From positions 3,679,501 through 3,743,500 of the forward strand of contig NZ_CP117437.1 in NCBI RefSeq assembly GCF_030687535.1: a DNA stretch of 64,000 nt. The letters are read 5' to 3'. The position numbers were made by a program, and so were the translations under genes. Under the pieces are notes generated by a model that did not search any database, was not told the DNA's origin, and saw nothing but the letters and a program-made list of their open reading frames with translations. This DNA is from Pseudomonas sp. FP2335 (GTDB lineage Bacteria > Pseudomonadota > Gammaproteobacteria > Pseudomonadales > Pseudomonadaceae). Shown here piece after piece: positions 30,384-39,751 of the stretch (its first letter is position 1; the number at the start of each line of letters is the position of its first letter).

Positions 30384-31136
30384 TTAACGCGAAGCCTTGG
30401 CGACCGGCGCCGCCGCCTGTTCACGAATCGCACGCTGGGTATCCAATACCCGCGCCAACGCGGTTTCAGCCTCGGGGCTCTGTTGCGGGACACGAATGGC
30501 CGCCGACACCAACGTGATCAACTTGGCCATCACCTCGGCATCCGTCGCCGGGCGGCCCAGGCTCATGGAGTTCATCAGCAGGCGCAGTTCCGTGCCGGCC
30601 ATCACTCCGGAAATCGCCTTGAGCGCAAATTGCAGGCGTACGCCCAGTTCATTGCGCGGCAGGTCCGGCAAGGCCAGGGCGAAGGCTTCGAAGAAACGCT
30701 GGAACACCGGCTGGTAATGCACCTTGAGGTATTCCTGGATAAACGGCGAGGTGTCGCTGTACACGCGACCGAGGAAGCGGATGAACGAACGGCCTTCCCC
30801 ACTGGCTGGGTCGCTGCGTTCCAGGCCCATGGCCGGGGCGAACAGCACGCCGAGCAGGGTGTCGCAATCGAGGGGGCCGTCGGATTCGGCCTCGCAGCGG
30901 GCCAGCAGCTCCAGGCGCTGCTCGTTGAGCGGCTCCAGGCGTTGCATCAACAGGGTTTTCATCAGGGAATCCTTGTCCCCGAAGTGATAGTTCACGGCGG
31001 CCAGGTTGACTTGGGCACGTTCGGTAATCTGGCGTAACAAAACCGCGTCATATCCGTACTTGATAAAGAGGGCCTCAGTCGCATCCAGCAATCGAGTTTT
31101 GGTAACGTTTGGAGCGCTGAGTTTCTTCGCGACCAT
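30384..31136 (-). CDS. TetR/AcrR-family transcriptional regulator
   Basis: A 250-residue regulator with an N-terminal helix-turn-helix at about residues 13-60 (TKTRLLDATEALFIKYGYDA, then LRQITERAQVNLAAVNYHFG) and a helical ligand-binding domain. The start MVAKKLSAPN at 31136 is preferred; an earlier in-frame start would add residues from the AT-rich operator region. It is divergent from the four-gene efflux operon, so local repression of that operon is the simplest reading. It also resembles regulators of fatty-acid or drug response in sequence, but the ligand is unknown. Confidence 0.88.
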   Translation of the reverse strand: MVAKKLSAPNVTKTRLLDATEALFIKYGYDAVLLRQITERAQVNLAAVNYHFGDKDSLMKTLLMQRLEPLNEQRLELLARCEAESDGPLDCDTLLGVLFAPAMGLERSDPASGEGRSFIRFLGRVYSDTSPFIQEYLKVHYQPVFQRFFEAFALALPDLPRNELGVRLQFALKAISGVMAGTELRLLMNSMSLGRPATDAEVMAKLITLVSAAIRVPQQSPEAETALARVLDTQRAIREQAAAPVAKASR

Positions 31137-31493
31137 AAGAGTTCCACGGCGGAAATATTGTTTTAAAAAATAATTTGATTTTTTATACCGGGGCCGCCCG
31201 TCGAAAGCAAGTAGTGACACACCACCATGCTATCCAAAGCCTTTGAAAACGGGGACATGGAGGCTGGTCAAAGGGGTTGATGGGGGCTCGAAACGGCCAG
31301 CGGGAACTTCGTTTCAAAGGGTAAAACCGCTCTACATCCATGGCTGGCGAAGCGCATTGAACGCGGTTACTATTCAAAGAATATTTTAAAAACAAGAAAT
31401 AAAACCGGTCCATGACGCCTACCCGGCAGCACCCGATCTTGTTACAAGGCTTTACCGGGAGTACGGGGTAGCGTCGAGACTGAAGGCGTAGTC
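31137..31493. promoter_or_regulatory. Divergent tetR / efflux control region with inverted AT-rich motif
   Basis: No gene is supported in this 357-base gap. Two similar AT-rich blocks lie in opposite orientation: 31158-31178 reads TTGTTTT-AAAAAATA-ATTTGA, and the reverse strand of 31374-31395 reads TTGTTTT-TAAAATATT-CTTTGA. One sits 22 bases before tetR and the other about 100 bases before the ABC gene, which would suit operator or promoter copies for each direction. Confidence 0.4.
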
Positions 31494-32201
31494 ATGATGA
31501 CAGATACCCCCGCGCACCCAGGCTTGATCTCCCTGCAAGGCATCGGCAAACGCTACCAGTTGGCCGGGCAGCCATTGTCCATTCTCAATGATGTGTGCCT
31601 GTCCATCGCCCGTGGCGACAGCTGCGGTATTCTCGGCGCCTCCGGTTCCGGCAAAAGCACCCTGCTCAATATCCTCGGCCTGCTCGACTTGCCCAACTGT
31701 GGCAGGTACCACTTCGCTGGCCACGACATCTTCAACGCCACGCCCGATGAACTGGCCGCGATCCGCAACCAGCAGATCGGTTTTGTATTCCAGAGTTTCA
31801 ACCTGCTGCCGCGCCTCAGTGCCCTCGATAACGTCGCCCTGCCCCTGAGTTATCGCGGCGTGTCCCGCCATGAATCGGTGGCGCAGGCGCTGCGCATGCT
31901 TGAACAGGTCGGCCTGGCCGACCGCGCTCACCACCGCCCCGCCGACCTCTCCGGCGGCCAGCGCCAACGGGTCGCCATCGCCCGGGCGCTGGTGGGCAAC
32001 CCCTCGGTGATCCTCGCCGACGAACCCACCGGCAACCTCGACAGCAGCACCGCCCAGGACATCATGGACCTGCTCCTGGCCCTCAACCGCGAGCAGCACG
32101 TCACCCTGATCATCGTCACCCATGACCCGCAGATCGCCGCACGCCTGGAGCGCAAGATCCTGGTGCGCAACGGCGTGGTGCAAGAGGCCGCGCACCCATG
32201 A
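31494..32201 (+). CDS. ABC exporter ATP-binding protein (MacB/LolD type)
   Basis: A 235-residue nucleotide-binding subunit with Walker A GASGSGKST, signature LSGGQRQRVA and Walker B VILADEPTGNLD, plus the EPTGNLDS extension typical of MacB/LolD/FtsE-type transporters. ATG 31494 has GAAGG seven bases upstream. Its end overlaps the permease start (ATGA). First gene of an operon with permease, outer-membrane channel and adaptor, forming a tripartite efflux system across both membranes. Confidence 0.93.
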   Translation: MMTDTPAHPGLISLQGIGKRYQLAGQPLSILNDVCLSIARGDSCGILGASGSGKSTLLNILGLLDLPNCGRYHFAGHDIFNATPDELAAIRNQQIGFVFQSFNLLPRLSALDNVALPLSYRGVSRHESVAQALRMLEQVGLADRAHHRPADLSGGQRQRVAIARALVGNPSVILADEPTGNLDSSTAQDIMDLLLALNREQHVTLIIVTHDPQIAARLERKILVRNGVVQEAAHP

Positions 32202-33397
32202 GCCTGCGGGTCGAGCAGAGCCTGAGCCAACTGCTGCATGAAGCGTTCCTCAGCCTGCGCACCCTGGGCAAGCGCTCGGTGCTGGCGTTGCTCGGCATCG
32301 TGATCGGCAGCTCGTCGGTGGTGGCATTGATCAATATCGGCCACAACGCGGCGGTGGATGCCGCGATGATCTTCAAGGACATGGGCACCGACACCCTGAT
32401 CGCCGGGTTCCCGCCCAAGGGCAGCAACGCGGTGACCATGCGTGCGCGCCTCGACCTCGACGCCGTCCGCCAGGCCGTGCCGGGCATCGCGCATATCGGC
32501 GCGCTCAGCCTGTTCAGCGGGCCCGTCGTGTTCCATGGGCGTACGGCCAACGCCAACTACGTCGGCAGCACGCCGGGCCTGCCAGATGCGATGCGCTTGA
32601 GCCTGGCCGAGGGGCGTTTTTTGTCGGAATTCGATGCCAATGAAACCTACGCGGTGATCGGCGACCAACTCGTGCAGGCCCTGAGCGCCCCCGGCGACCC
32701 GCTGCAACTGGGAGATCGGGTACGCATCAACGACTACCTGTTCCTCATCGTCGGCATCCTGCACCGCCAACCGCGCGCGATGTTGATGCCGGTGCAGGGC
32801 GGCGAATCGCTGTTTATCCCGGCCGAAGGCATGCGCCGCATCTACGCCACCCCGCAGATCAACAACGTGGTGATCCGTGCCGCACCCGGCCAGGACATGG
32901 AGCACATGGCCGCAGCCGCCAGCGCCGCGCTGCAACCCCAGCTCAGCGAACACAGCGTGGACATCACCGTGCCCCAGCAAATGATCGACGGCATGACCCG
33001 GCAAAGCCGCACCTTCGCCTACCTGCTACTGGCGCTGGGGGCGATCTCCCTGGTGGGCGGCGGGGTCGGCGTGATGAACGTGATGCTGATGAACGTGTCG
33101 CAGCGCCGCCGCGAAATCGGCATCCGCATGGCCCTCGGCGCGCGTCAGCGTGACATCCGCAACCTGTTCCTGCTCGAAGCCGTGACCCTCACCGCCGTCG
33201 GCGCGCTGTGCGGCGCGGTGCTGGGCATGGGCGCCGCGTGGCTGTACGCCTGGCTGTCCGGCTGGGAGTTTGCCCTGGCCGTCGCCGCCCTGCCCCTTGG
33301 GGTCGGCAGTACGTTGTTGGTGGGTCTGTTCTTTGGTATCTACCCGGCGGTCTCGGCCTCGCGGTTGCAGCCGGTGGAGGCCTTGCGCGATGAATAA
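32198..33397 (+). CDS. ABC exporter permease (MacB type, FtsX fold)
   Basis: A 399-residue inner-membrane subunit: helix one at about residues 20-45 (RSVLALLGIVIGSSSVVAL), a periplasmic MacB-like core, then three C-terminal helices with VGVMNVMLMNVSQRRREIGI, the conserved FtsX-family coupling segment. Unlike MacB it carries no fused ATPase; the ATPase is the preceding gene. Its end overlaps the channel gene start at 33390. Substrate unknown; macrolides, lipopeptides or siderophores are known for relatives. Confidence 0.92.
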   Translation: MSLRVEQSLSQLLHEAFLSLRTLGKRSVLALLGIVIGSSSVVALINIGHNAAVDAAMIFKDMGTDTLIAGFPPKGSNAVTMRARLDLDAVRQAVPGIAHIGALSLFSGPVVFHGRTANANYVGSTPGLPDAMRLSLAEGRFLSEFDANETYAVIGDQLVQALSAPGDPLQLGDRVRINDYLFLIVGILHRQPRAMLMPVQGGESLFIPAEGMRRIYATPQINNVVIRAAPGQDMEHMAAAASAALQPQLSEHSVDITVPQQMIDGMTRQSRTFAYLLLALGAISLVGGGVGVMNVMLMNVSQRRREIGIRMALGARQRDIRNLFLLEAVTLTAVGALCGAVLGMGAAWLYAWLSGWEFALAVAALPLGVGSTLLVGLFFGIYPAVSASRLQPVEALRDE

Positions 33398-34853
33398 ATG
33401 GCTCGCCGTCGTCGCCCTGATCAGCCTGCCGTGCATGGCCGCCGACGTGCTGATCAACCCTTCGGCGCCCAGCAGCGCGCGCAGCGTCTCGTTGAATGCC
33501 CAGGTCACCGCCCTGACCCTGGGCGATGCGGTGTACCTGGGCCTGCGCAACAATCCGGCGATCCGCAGCGCGTACCTGCAACGGGTGGCGCAGAAGTTCG
33601 ACCTGCGCGTGGCCGAAGACGTCTTCAGCCCCAAGCTCACCCTCAACAGCTACTACCGCAGCACCCGCGGTTCGGCCGACAACGCACGCAACGCCAACGT
33701 GGCACCGGCCACCAGCCTGCTCGGCGAGTACGGCACGCGCCTGAGCATGGCCTGGACCCAGCAACTGAACAACGCCAATCGCGCCGGCCGCTACCGCAGC
33801 GACGGCCTCGACCTGGCGCTGATCCAGCCGCTGATGCGGGGGGCCGGCTGGGACGCCACCACCGCCCCACTGCGCCTGTCGCGCCTGGCGGAACAGGCCA
33901 ACCGCCTCAACCTCAAGGCCACCGTGGCGCAGACCATCAGCCAGATCATCGCCACCTACCGCGAACTGCTGCGCGCCCAGGAACAACTGAGCATCGTGCA
34001 AGATGCGCTCAAACGCTCCGACACCCTGCTGGAAGTGAACAAAGCATTGATCAGTGCCGGGCGCATGGCCGAGTTCGAAATCGTGCAGACCGAAGCCGAC
34101 ATCGCCACCCAGCAACTGGGCGTCGAAGAAGCCCGGAACCAGCTCGACACCACCCGCCTGGCGTTGCTGCGCCTACTGGCCCTGGACCTGTCCACGCCGA
34201 TTCGCGCCACAGAAGCCCTCGAGGCCAGCCCCATGCAGATCGACAAGGGCCAGGCCTTCAACCTCGCGCAAAACCAGCAGCCGGAATACCTAGCCGCCCT
34301 GCTCGGCAGCCAACAGGCCGACCTCAACCTGGTGATCGCCAAGGATTCCGGACGCTGGCAAGTGGACCTGGTCGCCGGCGCCAACCAGATCCGTGACGCT
34401 TATAACAACGACGCCGGCAGCCGCAACAACCGCACCTGGGACAGCTACGCCGGGGTGCAGGTGCAGATCCCCATCGGCGACATCAGCACGCGCCAGGCCG
34501 AAGTGCGCGCGCGGGTGAACGTGGAAGACCAGCAGATCCGCATCACCGACGCCCGCCAGGCCCTGGAGCGCAGTGTCAACGATGTGGTGCGCGACCTCGG
34601 CACCCGCTGGCGCCAATATGAAATCTCCCAGCGCGCCGTGGAGCTGTCGCGGCGCAAGATCGAGATCGAACGGGAAAAACTCAGCGCCGGGCGCTCCACC
34701 AACTTCCAGGTGCTGAGTTTCGAGGCCGATTTGCGCAATGCCGAAAACGCGCAGCTCAATGCGCTGATCGCTTATCTGAACGCCCAGACCCAGCTCGACT
34801 TGACCCTGGGCATGACGCTGGAAAGTTGGGAAATCGCCCTCAATGACTACTAA
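33390..34853 (+). CDS. TolC-family outer-membrane efflux channel
   Basis: A 487-residue precursor with a signal peptide (MNKWLAVVALISLPCMA) and two repeated coiled-coil halves of the outer-membrane efflux protein family, for example residues near AQTISQIIATYRELLRAQEQ and TDARQALERSVNDVVRDLG. The start overlaps the permease stop by 8 bases. Having its own channel gene inside the operon means the pump need not borrow a general TolC. Confidence 0.9.
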   Translation: MNKWLAVVALISLPCMAADVLINPSAPSSARSVSLNAQVTALTLGDAVYLGLRNNPAIRSAYLQRVAQKFDLRVAEDVFSPKLTLNSYYRSTRGSADNARNANVAPATSLLGEYGTRLSMAWTQQLNNANRAGRYRSDGLDLALIQPLMRGAGWDATTAPLRLSRLAEQANRLNLKATVAQTISQIIATYRELLRAQEQLSIVQDALKRSDTLLEVNKALISAGRMAEFEIVQTEADIATQQLGVEEARNQLDTTRLALLRLLALDLSTPIRATEALEASPMQIDKGQAFNLAQNQQPEYLAALLGSQQADLNLVIAKDSGRWQVDLVAGANQIRDAYNNDAGSRNNRTWDSYAGVQVQIPIGDISTRQAEVRARVNVEDQQIRITDARQALERSVNDVVRDLGTRWRQYEISQRAVELSRRKIEIEREKLSAGRSTNFQVLSFEADLRNAENAQLNALIAYLNAQTQLDLTLGMTLESWEIALNDY

Positions 34854-36078
34854 TCAAAAACGCCTGCTGGGCGCCGGGTTGATCGTGCTGTTGGTCGGCG
34901 CCGGGCTGACCTGGCGCAGCACCGCCGAAAGCCCGGCCACCGCCACCGAGCAATGGCTGGCGGTGAACCCCGAGCCGCTGGTGCATCAGATCGGCCTGGT
35001 GGGCAAGATCGAGCCCGACACCACCCTCATCCTCACCGCGCCCTTCGATGGCAATGTCGAGGCGAACCTGGTGGAGCAAGGCCAGCGGGTCGACGCGGGC
35101 CAGGTGTTGCTGCGCATGGACCCGGCGACCCTCGAAGTGCAACTGCGCGAAGCCCTCGCTGCCCAACTCAAGGCACGTCGCACCGTGCAGGAGATGCAGG
35201 ACTGGGACAGCAGCCCTGCCGTCAGCCGCGCGCGGCGCAGCCTGCGCACCGCCGAAATGAACGCGGGCAACACCCAACGCAAACTCAGTGAAAGCGAAAA
35301 CCTGTTCCAGCGCGGCATCATCCCGCGCAACGAACTGGACGACCTCAAGCAACAGACCCGCCAGCAACAACTCGATCTCGCCGCGGCCCGCAGCGAACTG
35401 CAACAGGCCATCGACCAGGGCAAGGGCGAATACCGCCAGATCGCCGACATGGAACTGACCAATGCCACGGTCAAATACGACGCCCTGCGCACGCTGCTGG
35501 CAGGCCGCGAGGTCAAGGCGCCGTTCTCCGGAATCGTGGTGCCCGCCCCCGGCAATACCTCGACGCCAGGCAGCAACAACGCGCCGGTGCAGGCCGGCAG
35601 CAAGGTCAACCAGGGCCAGGTGTTGTTTGGCCTGGCGAATATCGAGCGGTTGAAGATCGTCGCCAAGGTCTCGGAATTGGACATCAACAGGTTGCATCAA
35701 GGCCAGGCCGTGGAGGTGCTCGGCGACGGGTTTGATGGCGAACGGCTCAACGGCGTGGTCAGCGTGGTCAGCGGCTTGGCGATTGCCGGTGACAGCCAGG
35801 GCAGCGCGCAGTTTGCGGTGAGCCTGTCGATTCCCAAGCTCACGCCACAGCAGTTGCAGCGGGTGCGATTGGGCATGAGTGCGCGGTTGACCATTGTCAC
35901 TTACAACAATGCACAGGCGATCGTGGTGCCGGCGCAGGCGCTCGCTGGCGGTGAAGTGGAGTACCGGGAGGCGCTGGACAAGCCGGTGGAACGGGTCAAG
36001 GTCACGACCGGGCAAGCGACGGCGCAAGGGGTCGAGGTCTTCGGCCTAAAACCCGGCTTTATCAAAACCCCCAGATAA
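34843..36078 (+). CDS. HlyD/MacA-type periplasmic adaptor, shortened C-terminus
   Basis: A 411-residue membrane-fusion protein with an N-terminal helix (LLGAGLIVLLVGAGLTW), lipoyl halves (NLVEQGQRVDAGQVLLRMDP and APFSGIVVPAPGN), a long coiled-coil hairpin between them and a beta-barrel. It bridges the permease and the outer-membrane channel. It overlaps the channel gene by 11 bases. After FGLKPG the family pattern is lost and the protein ends FIKTPR exactly where a long palindromic repeat begins, suggesting that the repeat replaced the last residues. Confidence 0.88.
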   Translation: MTTNQKRLLGAGLIVLLVGAGLTWRSTAESPATATEQWLAVNPEPLVHQIGLVGKIEPDTTLILTAPFDGNVEANLVEQGQRVDAGQVLLRMDPATLEVQLREALAAQLKARRTVQEMQDWDSSPAVSRARRSLRTAEMNAGNTQRKLSESENLFQRGIIPRNELDDLKQQTRQQQLDLAAARSELQQAIDQGKGEYRQIADMELTNATVKYDALRTLLAGREVKAPFSGIVVPAPGNTSTPGSNNAPVQAGSKVNQGQVLFGLANIERLKIVAKVSELDINRLHQGQAVEVLGDGFDGERLNGVVSVVSGLAIAGDSQGSAQFAVSLSIPKLTPQQLQRVRLGMSARLTIVTYNNAQAIVVPAQALAGGEVEYREALDKPVERVKVTTGQATAQGVEVFGLKPGFIKTPR

Positions 36079-36218
36079 CCTTGTAGTGAGCGGGCTTGCC
36101 CCGCGCTGGGGGGCGAAGCCGCCCCAAAACGGTCCGCCGCGGTGTATCAGAAAGACCGAGGTGCCGGGATTTGGGGCGGCTTCGCCCCCCAGCGCGGGCA
36201 AGCCCGCTCACTACAAGG
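36079..36218. repeat. Long palindromic repeat, second family (copy 1)
   Basis: Inverted arms of about 49 bases, starting CCTTGTAGTGAGCGGGCTTG and ending CAAGCCCGCTCACTACAAGG, around a 40-base centre. One extra C in the left arm is the main mismatch. The element abuts the adaptor gene stop and its right end provides the stop codon of the flavoprotein gene. A second copy is at 49314-49445. Confidence 0.88.
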
Positions 36219-37608
36219 TCGGGGTCAGTTTTGAGGCGAGGGCTTTGGCTTGGAGTGCTACGTCGGTGACGGCCGTGCTTTCCCACCACAGCCCCCGCAA
36301 CGGCGGGCCCATGGCGAACAAACGGCTGCTGACTTGCCCTTGCGAGTCCACCACCGCCCCACCCGCATCTGCCGCAATCCCCAATGCCAGCGGCCCGGGC
36401 CGGATCAAGCCGCGCTTGAGCAATTGCTGTGGCAGCGGCCGGGCTACGCGGCGCCAGTCATATTCGATGCCGCTGGAGTTGATCAGCGCCGCCCCCCGAA
36501 CCCGAGTGATTGCCTGCTCGCCGCGATAGCGCACGCGAATGCAAACGCCGTCTACCGACGGCTCCAGGCCTTTGTACGACGCCGCCTGAATACGCAAGCG
36601 CCCCGCTTCATGCAAGCGCGCCACCAACTGCGCGCTCAACGGCGGTGAGCGGTGGTGATGACTCTCCCACCACGGCCGCACATGCCTCACGAACTGACGC
36701 TTTTGCCGCTCACTGGCCTGGCTCCACAACCGGCCGATATGCGCACGCACGGTGTCCAGCGGCGCTTGCCAATCGATGCCCTGGGCCTGTGCGATCCGGC
36801 ATTGGCGGCGCACCTCGCGCAGCAGTTGCCGAGGGCTGCGCAGGCTCGGGTCTTCGGCGAGAAAGTCCACCCAGGCCGGCGGCTGCCGACGCACATGGGG
36901 CAACAACCCATGCCGTGAAAAAACCTCGATAGGCCCGCGATGCCCGGCCAGTTCCAGGGACACCACGGCGTCGACCATGGTCAGCCCGGAGCCGATGATC
37001 AGCACGCTGGCCTGCGGGTCAATCTGGGTCATGCTGCTCACGTCCCATGGGTCAACCGCCGCCGCGTTCAAACCGCTGGACTCGGTCTGCGGCGTACGCG
37101 CCGCCGGAAACATTCCGGTGGCCAGCACCGCAAAGGCGCCGCGCAGTTGCTGGCCGTTATCCAGGGTCAACAACGTCGCCGCTTCATCCACTTGCACATC
37201 GACCACTTCGCCGCGCACATGCTCGACCGTCGACGCCGACAACGCCTGGGCCTGCGCCAACCGCTGCTGCGCATACAAGCCAAAGATCCCGCGCGGTGGG
37301 AACAATTCGCTGATCGGCACGCGCTGCTGGTGCGCCTGCGGCCAGCCACCGGCACCGATGTAGTCGGTGAGCCATTGGGTCAGGTCATCGGCGTTGTCCG
37401 GGTCGACGCTCATGCGTGCGGCGTTGCCGTTCAACGTGTGGCCCAGCTCAACTGCGCTGTAGGCCTCGCCACGGCCGAGTTCGGCGCGCGGTTCGATCAC
37501 CAGAATCCGCCGCTGGCCCGGCCGGCGCAGTAGTTGCACCGCGAGCATCGTGCCACTTAGCCCGCCGCCGATGATCAAAACATCGGCGTTGCGGATGGAG
37601 TCAGTCAT
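36211..37608 (-). CDS. FAD/NAD(P)-binding oxidoreductase-like protein (NAD_binding_9 type)
   Basis: A 465-residue flavoprotein with an N-terminal dinucleotide-binding motif IIGGGLSGTMLAVQLL (about residues 11-26), the continuing GRGEAYSA segment, and a second nucleotide fold at VLIIGSGLTMVDAVVSLE. These are features of the NAD_binding_9 group related to flavin monooxygenases. It is the last gene of the minus-strand importer operon, 12 bases after the LivF-type gene. The reaction is unknown; oxidation of the imported compound is plausible. The final Leu codon and the TAG stop lie in the palindromic repeat. Confidence 0.82.
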   Translation of the reverse strand: MTDSIRNADVLIIGGGLSGTMLAVQLLRRPGQRRILVIEPRAELGRGEAYSAVELGHTLNGNAARMSVDPDNADDLTQWLTDYIGAGGWPQAHQQRVPISELFPPRGIFGLYAQQRLAQAQALSASTVEHVRGEVVDVQVDEAATLLTLDNGQQLRGAFAVLATGMFPAARTPQTESSGLNAAAVDPWDVSSMTQIDPQASVLIIGSGLTMVDAVVSLELAGHRGPIEVFSRHGLLPHVRRQPPAWVDFLAEDPSLRSPRQLLREVRRQCRIAQAQGIDWQAPLDTVRAHIGRLWSQASERQKRQFVRHVRPWWESHHHRSPPLSAQLVARLHEAGRLRIQAASYKGLEPSVDGVCIRVRYRGEQAITRVRGAALINSSGIEYDWRRVARPLPQQLLKRGLIRPGPLALGIAADAGGAVVDSQGQVSSRLFAMGPPLRGLWWESTAVTDVALQAKALASKLTPTL

Positions 37609-37620
37609 GCCTGTTCGCCT

Positions 37621-38388
37621 TTACTGTTTACCCAGATAAATGTCGTGCAAGTCGCCCCGCGCCAGCAGCTGCGCCGCGTTGCCACTCAAGGCCACGCGGC
37701 CAGTATCCAGCACGTAACCGTGGGACGCATAGGTGAGCGCGACGTTGATGTTCTGCTCGGCGATCAGGAAGCTCACCTGCTGCTCGCGGTTGAGCTGAGC
37801 GATGATCGCGAAAATCTCCTGCACGATCATAGGCGCCAAACCCATGGACGGCTCGTCGAGCAGTACCAAAGTAGGACGGGTCATCAACGCCCGGCCAATG
37901 GCGACCATCTGCTGCTCGCCGCCGGAGGTCAGCCCGGCGCGGGTGTGGCGCCTGGTCTTGAGCCGGGGAAACCAGCTGTAGATACGCTCCAGGTCGTGCT
38001 CCATGTCCTGGCGACTCAGGCGCCGCACAAAGCCGCCGCTGCGCAGGTTGTCTTCCACGCTCAGTTGGCCGAACACATGGCGGCCCTCCAGGACGTGAAC
38101 CATGCCTTGGCGCACGCGCTGGCTGGGGTCGACACCGGCCAGGTCGGCGCCGGCGTACTCAATCACCCCCCGGCTGACTTCGGCGCGCTCGGCGCGCACC
38201 AGGCCGGAAATCGCCTTGAGTGTGGTGCTCTTGCCTGCGCCATTGGCGCCGAGCAAGGCGACGATGGCGCCCTTGGGCACGTGCAGCGAAACCCCGGCCA
38301 CCGCCAGGATCGCACCGTCGTAGATCACTTCGATGTCGTTGACCGTCAGCAACGACGGGGTGGCGGATGCAGCGGCGGGCTGGTGCAT
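37621..38388 (-). CDS. ABC importer ATP-binding protein, LivF type
   Basis: A 255-residue ATPase with Walker A GANGAGKST, signature TSGGEQQMVAIGRAL and Walker B LVLLDEPSMGLAP, the latter typical of LivF. Together with the LivG-type, LivH/LivM-type and binding-protein genes upstream on the same strand it makes a complete branched-chain amino-acid-type (HAAT) importer. It starts 3 bases after the binding-protein stop. Confidence 0.93.
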   Translation of the reverse strand: MHQPAAASATPSLLTVNDIEVIYDGAILAVAGVSLHVPKGAIVALLGANGAGKSTTLKAISGLVRAERAEVSRGVIEYAGADLAGVDPSQRVRQGMVHVLEGRHVFGQLSVEDNLRSGGFVRRLSRQDMEHDLERIYSWFPRLKTRRHTRAGLTSGGEQQMVAIGRALMTRPTLVLLDEPSMGLAPMIVQEIFAIIAQLNREQQVSFLIAEQNINVALTYASHGYVLDTGRVALSGNAAQLLARGDLHDIYLGKQ

Positions 38389-38391
38389 GGT

Positions 38392-39732
38392 TTATTCATC
38401 CCCGATGCAGGTGCGCGGCGTCAGGCCTTTTTCCTTGGCGAAGGCGGCGGATTTTTCGTCGATCAACGGCCGCAACAGTGCACGGTCGGCCGGGATCCAT
38501 TCACTGACCAACGTCCAGTTGGCGCCGTCCCATTGCTGTACCCGCGCCGAACCGCCGCCTTCGTGGTCACGGCACGACAGCTTGAGGTTTTGCATCAGGC
38601 CCAGGTAGCCCATGTCCTTGAGGCGAGCGTCGTCGATATTCAAGTGCTCCAGGCCCCAGCGGCCTTCTTCGCCGTTGAGCGGGCGCTTGCCGAACTTGGC
38701 CTGGGCGGTACGTATGGCTTCCACCGCCACGGCGGCATTCACCAGGCCGGAGTTGTAGTAGACGCTGCCGAAGTTTTTCAGGTCCTTGAGGTCGCTGTGG
38801 CCCTTGTCGAGGATGTAGTGCTTGAGGCGTTTGTGGATCTCGAAGTCGGCACCGGCCGGGTAAGGCGTCAGCGCCAGGTAGCCTTTGGCTGAGCTGCCAG
38901 CGGGCAACACGTCTTCGCTGGAACTGGCCCAGATGTCGCCGATGATGTGGTCGACCGGAAAGCCGAAGCGTGCGGCAGTCTTCACCGCCACCGGGGTGGA
39001 TACGCCCCAGGTGCGCAGGAACACCCAGTCCGGGTTGGCCTGGCGCACCTGGCGCCATTGTGCCGATTGCTCGTTGCCTGGGTCGGCCACCGGGATCTGG
39101 ATATTTTCAAAGCCGTACTTCTCGGCGAGCAGCTTCAGCGGGCCGAGGGTTTCGCGACCATAGGCCGAGTCGTGGTAGACGGTGGCGATCTTCTTGCCCT
39201 TGAGTTTGTCGAACCCACCCTCGCGCTGAGCAATGTAGTTCACCAGCGTCGACGCCTCACTGTAGAAGGTCAGCATCACCGGGAAGTTGTACGGGAACAC
39301 CGTGCCGTCGGTGGCCTCGGTGCGCCCGTATCCGAGGGTGATCAGCGGGATCTTGTCCACTTCCGCACGCTCGCTCAGGGCATACGCCGCCGGTGCGCCG
39401 TTGGGCTGGTACACCGCCACCGGCGCGCCATCCAGGCCGTTCTTGAAGCGCTCGTAGCACTCGATGCCTTTCTCCGCCGTCCACTCGGTCTCGCACTCTT
39501 GCCACACCAGCTTGACGCCGTTGATACCGCCTTCGACCTCGTTGATATAGCGCAGATAGTCGATCATTCCGGCCCACACCTGCACGCCGCTGGACGCATA
39601 GGCGCCGACGCGATAGGTCGCCAGGGGAATAAATTGCTGATCGGCCGACGCCACGGCCTGGGGCACAGCACCGGCCAATGCCGCCAGTGCAAAGGCAGCA
39701 CCGGCGAAAGAACGTTTCAAGGATGCACGCAT
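38392..39732 (-). CDS. ABC importer periplasmic binding protein (Peripla_BP_6 type)
   Basis: A 446-residue precursor with a signal peptide (MRASLKRSFAGAAFALAALA, cleavage near AVASA-DQ) and a type I periplasmic-binding fold. It is longer than classical LivJ/LivK (about 370), like binding proteins found in clusters with acyl-CoA ligases. Start 39732 is preferred; an in-frame start 54 bases upstream would precede the signal peptide by 18 residues. The ligand is not evident. Position in the operon: after LivM-type and before LivF-type. Confidence 0.9.
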   Translation of the reverse strand: MRASLKRSFAGAAFALAALAGAVPQAVASADQQFIPLATYRVGAYASSGVQVWAGMIDYLRYINEVEGGINGVKLVWQECETEWTAEKGIECYERFKNGLDGAPVAVYQPNGAPAAYALSERAEVDKIPLITLGYGRTEATDGTVFPYNFPVMLTFYSEASTLVNYIAQREGGFDKLKGKKIATVYHDSAYGRETLGPLKLLAEKYGFENIQIPVADPGNEQSAQWRQVRQANPDWVFLRTWGVSTPVAVKTAARFGFPVDHIIGDIWASSSEDVLPAGSSAKGYLALTPYPAGADFEIHKRLKHYILDKGHSDLKDLKNFGSVYYNSGLVNAAVAVEAIRTAQAKFGKRPLNGEEGRWGLEHLNIDDARLKDMGYLGLMQNLKLSCRDHEGGGSARVQQWDGANWTLVSEWIPADRALLRPLIDEKSAAFAKEKGLTPRTCIGDE

Positions 39733-39751
39733 GAAGGATTCTCTTGGGAAG

